Notes under the pieces: generated by a model
Told to the model about the DNA's origin: nothing
What the model saw: only the letters and a program-made list of their open reading frames with translations
Databases searched by the model: none
NCBI GenBank assembly: GCA_029747015.1
Contig: JAKOGI010001550.1
Coordinates: 1-64,000, forward strand
Origin: Carnegiea gigantea
Lineage: Eukaryota > Streptophyta > Magnoliopsida > Caryophyllales > Cactaceae
DNA length: 64,000 nucleotides
Direction of reading: 5' to 3'
Program-made: the position numbers and the translations under genes
Part shown: piece by piece, positions 60,090-64,000 of the stretch
Layout: every line of letters begins with the position of its first letter
How positions within the stretch are numbered: the stretch's first letter is position 1

Positions 60090-60100
60090 ATGGGGGAGTT
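60090..60100 (+). other. Polypurine tract, internal region 4
   Basis: ATGGGGGAGTT next to LTR5, identical to the tract before LTR2 and LTR3. Confidence 0.85.
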
Positions 60101-61364
60101 TGATAAGTGCATAATGTATACATCATTTTAGGGCTATTTTGCTTCATTTTTAGGAGGATTATGCGCTTGATGTTATTATTTATGTTCCTATTCTCGATTT
60201 ATGATTGGGTATAGTTGTTTGATGTGTTTTGCAGGATTTTAGGCCCTTTTACCCAGTGGTTGACCCTTAGTAAATGTATTTTGACTTCCCTTATGGACAC
60301 CTATGTACTGCTACGCCCCTGGAGCAAGAAAAGAGCAGAAAACCAGTTCCAGCCCAGACCACGGTCGGACCATGGTGCCTGCCACAGACCGTGGTGAGAT
60401 GTGAAACTGTTACCTCTTCATTTTCCTTCACCTGTCTGGCTGAGAACATCCAGGTTTTCCTATAAAAGGCCTCATTAAGGCAGCAGTAGAAGGAGAGGAT
60501 GCATAGCGAGCAAGAATAGCATTAGTCTATCTTTCTTAAAATTTTGATCTTTTAGGTAGATTCTTAGTTTGGTTATTATATTAATGAGAAATCTTGAGTT
60601 TGAGTGTTTGATCCTGATGTGGTTTGAAGCCCTTGGTTGAAGACTATTCTCAGTCAAGCCCTTCCGCTCAGATTTCACATAACGTTGGTTAGTTGTTTAA
60701 TCTTTAATCATGTGTGAGTAGTTCAATTTTTCTCTAGGGATTTAGTAGTTCATAAAAGTGTTGTTAGATCACATTTTAATTTAAAGAATTGTGCTTATCT
60801 TCATGATTGGTTTGATTTCGTTCTATCAAGTGTCCTTCTTGTTGTGAGTAGATTTTTGGCCAAAGTTTGCTTGCACAATTGAACCAATCAGGTGAAAAAC
60901 TAAAATGTGATATTTGATTGTTGGACTGCTTGATAAGACCTGACATAACATTGTTTCAAAAGAGAGATTTACATGTTAGGAGGACTAGAAAGTAATCGAA
61001 GATAATTAGCTTGGATTAAGACAAATTAGTTCGAAAGAACGACTTTTTCTTAGTGTAGGCAAATTGGTTGAGCTCGAAAGAATGGGCCAAATTTTTGGAT
61101 AGATTGTAATTCCTTGAGATTAACAGATTAGAGATAAAGCACATGTTTGTTGTTTTAATCCAATCATTTATCATAACTGCATGAATTCCTAGACATATGT
61201 TTCATTGATTGATTAAAAATTAGCGAATTAGAAGTTGTTAAATCGAACCATTCGAATTAGAATTTTACTTAGCATATTATGATAGACAAGAGTCGATAGA
61301 TTACATTAGTCCCCAAGGAACGATATCTTTTGTCTATACTACGACTACCCGTGTGCTAGCAGCA
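60101..61364 (+). repeat. Chain LTR5 (1264 bp)
   Basis: TGATAAGTGC to AGCAGCA, with half-sites at 60358-60394, TATAAAA at 60461 and the end motif CCCGTGTGCTAGCAG. Like LTR2 it has a PPT on its left and a PBS on its right. Confidence 0.85.
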
Positions 61365-61369
61365 GTTTT

Positions 61370-61387
61370 TGGTGCCGTTGTCAGGAA
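61370..61387 (+). other. Primer binding site (tRNA-Asp-like), element 5
   Basis: TGGTGCCGTTGTCAGGAA, a diverged form of the site at 39581. Confidence 0.75.
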
Positions 61388-61499
61388 ATAGCGTCGAATA
61401 TTGGGCTTTTCTCGATAGGTTGTACTAAGCATTTTATTTTTCTTTTTAAAAAGCCTATAAAAAATAATTTTGAAAATGAACAAAAAAATTGAAAAAAAA

Positions 61500-62575
61500 T
61501 AGAAAATTTTCATTTTCCCCCAATTCGAGCATGAATTATTTTGGAGGCATTTTGAGTGTTTAAATGTTTTTCTGACTCAATGTGGTTATTGTGTGGGTAA
61601 ATGGAAAATTTTTGTCATTGTTGATGAGGGTGGGAAGAGTGAAACCTGAGCTCTTTTAGAGTTTTGGGATTTTCATGCTAAAAATGTTGATGATGCATGT
61701 TATTTGCTTGATTGGATTGCTTAGAATTCATTTGAATTTGAGAAGGCTAGTCGTGTTTCTAGATATTCATTTCCTGATCCTTATGTGTTCTATTCTAGAT
61801 TTTATTATGTTTCTTTTTGGTGTGACTTCTGTAAATCTTCTAATCATGATATAAATTCATGTCCTTATTATGCATGCTATGCTCAACCTGACTTTGCATC
61901 ATCCTGGGACAATACTGGAGTTGTCCTATCCCTACATGATTCATCCTTTCCTTTTGCTTAGTGCATGGGGGTTGAGGTGGGTGAGCCTTTTAAGAGAGTT
62001 GCTAGGTTTAGTGTTGTTGATGCATGCTTTGCATCAGAAAATACTTTACAGGAGGTGCATGATTTAGTTGAGACTCTTTTTTAAGGGTCATGTGATGTTT
62101 TTATGCATGAGGAGTATCTTAGCCTTGGTTTTGATAATATTGTTCTCCCTAATCCCTTTAATCATTCCCGTGTTTCAACTCTTTGTTCCTTACCCTCTCC
62201 TTCCCATAAGTATTAAATTAATGTGACCATTGATTATCCTATGATTTTTGATGCTAATGTTGATTTGGGCTATGTGGTCAAAATATTTAATATGCTTGGT
62301 GGGAATGCTAATAATTTTATGCCACTACGGTGCTCTAGTCGGTTTAATGCCTCGCTTAATCCATATTATATGTACCTAGAGGACTTGCTTAGGAAAATCA
62401 CGTGGACTACAGTCTTCATTCCTTCCTATGATTTTTCTATGGACATTGATAAGGCTAAGAGGATGGTTAATGTCTTTGGAACAATTTTGGTCATTAGCTG
62501 TTACCTTTTATTTTCTAAATTGTAGTTCCAGGAGTTTGATAAGCTCCTGCGTGTTTTAATGATGCCTGCTTTCTT
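61500..62575 (+). pseudogene. Zinc-knuckle/hydrophobic ORF of pol-less element 5
   Basis: It contains the complete knuckle CDFCKSSNHDINSC (C-x2-C-x4-H-x4-C, about 61825-61865), preceded by a YSFPDPYVFYSRFYY segment. The middle part is broken by frameshifts and stops. 62223-62525 is open, with MIFDANVDLGYVVKIFNMLG, YYMYLEDLLRKITWTT, and a hydrophobic segment (62466-62520) like that of element 3. Confidence 0.65.
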
Positions 62576-62940
62576 GACTCGAGTCTTGAAGATATGCTGG
62601 AGTGGCTGATGCTTGATGTGCCTTGGTTATTACACGGCTGCACAGCTTAGGTGCGCTATGCACCAAACATACTGAGATCGTTATGTTTTTACTCCTTCCC
62701 TTCTCTTACTTTCTTTCCTTTGAATAATGATGCTTTATCCAAGCATAGGGGAAGGATAGTTTCTATGTTTTCTATTTCAGTTATTAGTTTGCATACATTT
62801 TTGATCATATAATTTTCAGTTTCTTTTTGTTTGCATGTTGCATTTAGTTGATTTCTAGGTTTGCATAGTGGATTGCATGAAGGGATGATGTGGGTTGGTT
62901 TGAGATAACCTCTAATGATGTTTTTGCTAAGCAAACTAAC
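62576..62940 (+). other. Truncated noncoding end of internal region 5
   Basis: Matches 40800-41035 in element 3 and stops after GATGTTTTTGCTAAGCAA, close to the place where int2 resumes (36663). An inverted LTR fragment follows. Confidence 0.7.
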
Positions 62941-62972
62941 CTTGTAATGATGTATACATTAAGCGCTTATTA
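62941..62972 (-). repeat. 32-bp fragment of a chain LTR start, inverted
   Basis: Minus strand reads TAATAAGCGCTTAATGTATACATCATT, matching the first bases of LTR3/LTR5 (TGATAAGTGCTTAATGTATA...). Confidence 0.7.
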
Positions 62973-63026
62973 AACTCTCCCATGCTTAAACCACTAGATA
63001 GATTAGTCCCCGGCAACACAAAAATT
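62973..63026 (-). other. 54-bp residual internal region (PBS and PPT only)
   Basis: On the minus strand: AATTTTTGTGTTGCCGGGGAC (PBS lacking the GGCGCC core), a short link, then GGTTTAAGCATGGGAGAGTT (PPT). Everything between has been deleted. Confidence 0.7.
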
Positions 63027-64000
63027 TGATAGGTCCGCAAGTGCACGGTGGCATTGTAGTGCATCAAGATCAATCCCACAGAGACTAGATTGATCTATTA
63101 GGCTATATCCTCTCAAGATATGCTAGGTGAATCTGAACTTTAGATTGATAAAAATGTGAAGATAAAGAAACGATTATAACTAATTCAAGGGGTTTTAATT
63201 TAACAACTTCTAATTCACTAATTTTAAATCAATTAAGGAGAAAACGATTAAAAATTCATGTAGTTATGAAAGTTGATTGCATCAAAATGATGAACATATG
63301 CTTTTCTCTAATCGGTTAATTTCGAGGACTTGTAATCTCCCCAAAAATTTAGTCTCTCTTTAACTCAATCAAAATTGCCTAAACTAAGCAAAGTCATTGT
63401 TTTGAACTAATTTGTCTTAATCTAACTTCATTATCTTTGATTACTTTGTAGTCCTCCTAATATGCAAATCTCTCTTTCGAGATGACATTATGTTAGGTCT
63501 TATCAAGCCATCCAACAATCAAATGTCACTTTTCAGTTTTTTACCCGATTGCTTCAATTATGCAAGTAAACGTTAACCAAAAATCCGCCCACAACATGAA
63601 TAACACTTGATAGAACGAAATTAGACCAATCATGAAGATAAATACAATTCTTTTGATTAAAATATGATCCAACAATACTTTCATAAGCTACTAAATCCCT
63701 AGATAAAAAATTAAACTACTCACGCATGATTAAATTAAACATCTAAGTACTCTAATATGATAAATCTAAAGAGAAATGAGAAGAGAAGAGAGAAGAGTTT
63801 ACTCAATCAAAATGCATGCATGAATCTTTCGAATGCAGAGCCCGATCCTGCTTTCCCGCGAATCTTCTTCCTCTACTTACTCTCCCTCACTCTAAAATAA
63901 AATCTAAATCTAACTAGATGGCGAGAAGAATGACGGATTGAGATGATGGGTATTGAAATGAGGGTGAGAGCCCCTTTTATAGCAAAGCTGCTAGATGTCG
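63027..64000 (-). repeat. Chain-family LTR, inverted, runs off the window
   Basis: The minus-strand LTR ends at 63027 (GGACCTATCA) and shows CACCGTGCACTTGCGG at its end; TATAAAA lies near 63975. At least 974 bp are present. It is oriented opposite to LTR1-LTR5. Confidence 0.8.

Overview
The window is plant repeat DNA. I see no host protein-coding gene and no RNA gene. It holds decayed Ty3/gypsy LTR retrotransposons of the Tat and Athila clades, long AT simple repeats and unassigned AT-rich sequence. The clades, the tRNA-Asp-like primer sites and the env-like third ORFs point to an angiosperm, probably a eudicot; I cannot name the species. The setting is typical of pericentromeric or other gene-poor heterochromatin.

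Layout. 1-95 and 14896-19113 are AT simple repeats on either side of a 14.8 kb Tat composite (96-14895). The composite holds five LTR pieces (509, 95, 521, 519 and 409 bp) plus a 71-bp stub. It has one broken gag-pol on the minus strand (7501-13051) with two RNase H domains, two blocks of a ~60-bp satellite-like tandem repeat, and several copies of a small antisense accessory ORF. Four of these copies lie in tandem at 873-3305. Two LTR breakpoints (4707 and 14487) fit together into one full-length LTR, which suggests that the 9.8 kb between them was inverted.

19114-31141 is mostly unassigned. It contains two degenerate CCCGAA blocks, a gypsy integrase remnant (25594-26268, minus), a solo LTR (27330-28555) and the 3' LTR of another element (29343-30782, minus) with its polypurine tract.

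31142-62940 is a same-direction chain of Athila-related elements: LTR1-int1-LTR2-int2-LTR3-int3-LTR4-int4-LTR5-int5. int1, int3 and int5 lack pol. After a tRNA-Asp-like primer site they carry a conserved ORF with a CCHC zinc knuckle and a C-terminal hydrophobic segment. int2 and int4 are internally deleted; int4 keeps an env-like ORF. LTR4 is split by a 12.4 kb Athila element (43869-56268) that has both LTRs, PBS, gag, protease, RT, RNase H, integrase, env-like ORF and PPT, all disrupted by stops, frameshifts or deletions. 62941-64000 holds an inverted LTR of the chain family with almost no internal region.

How the parts relate. Element families in the chain differ in coding content but share a long 3' noncoding region with an A-rich tract 0.75-0.85 kb before the 3' LTR, the same PPT context, and clusters of inverted CACGG half-sites upstream of the TATA box. 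Similar clusters recur inside the elements upstream of the env-like ORFs. In the Tat composite the antisense ORFs have their own TATA boxes, three of them with a CACGTG box 65-67 bp upstream. The best candidates for something undescribed are the antisense ORF family with its promoters, the zinc-knuckle/hydrophobic ORF of the pol-less elements, and the half-site module repeated upstream of env.
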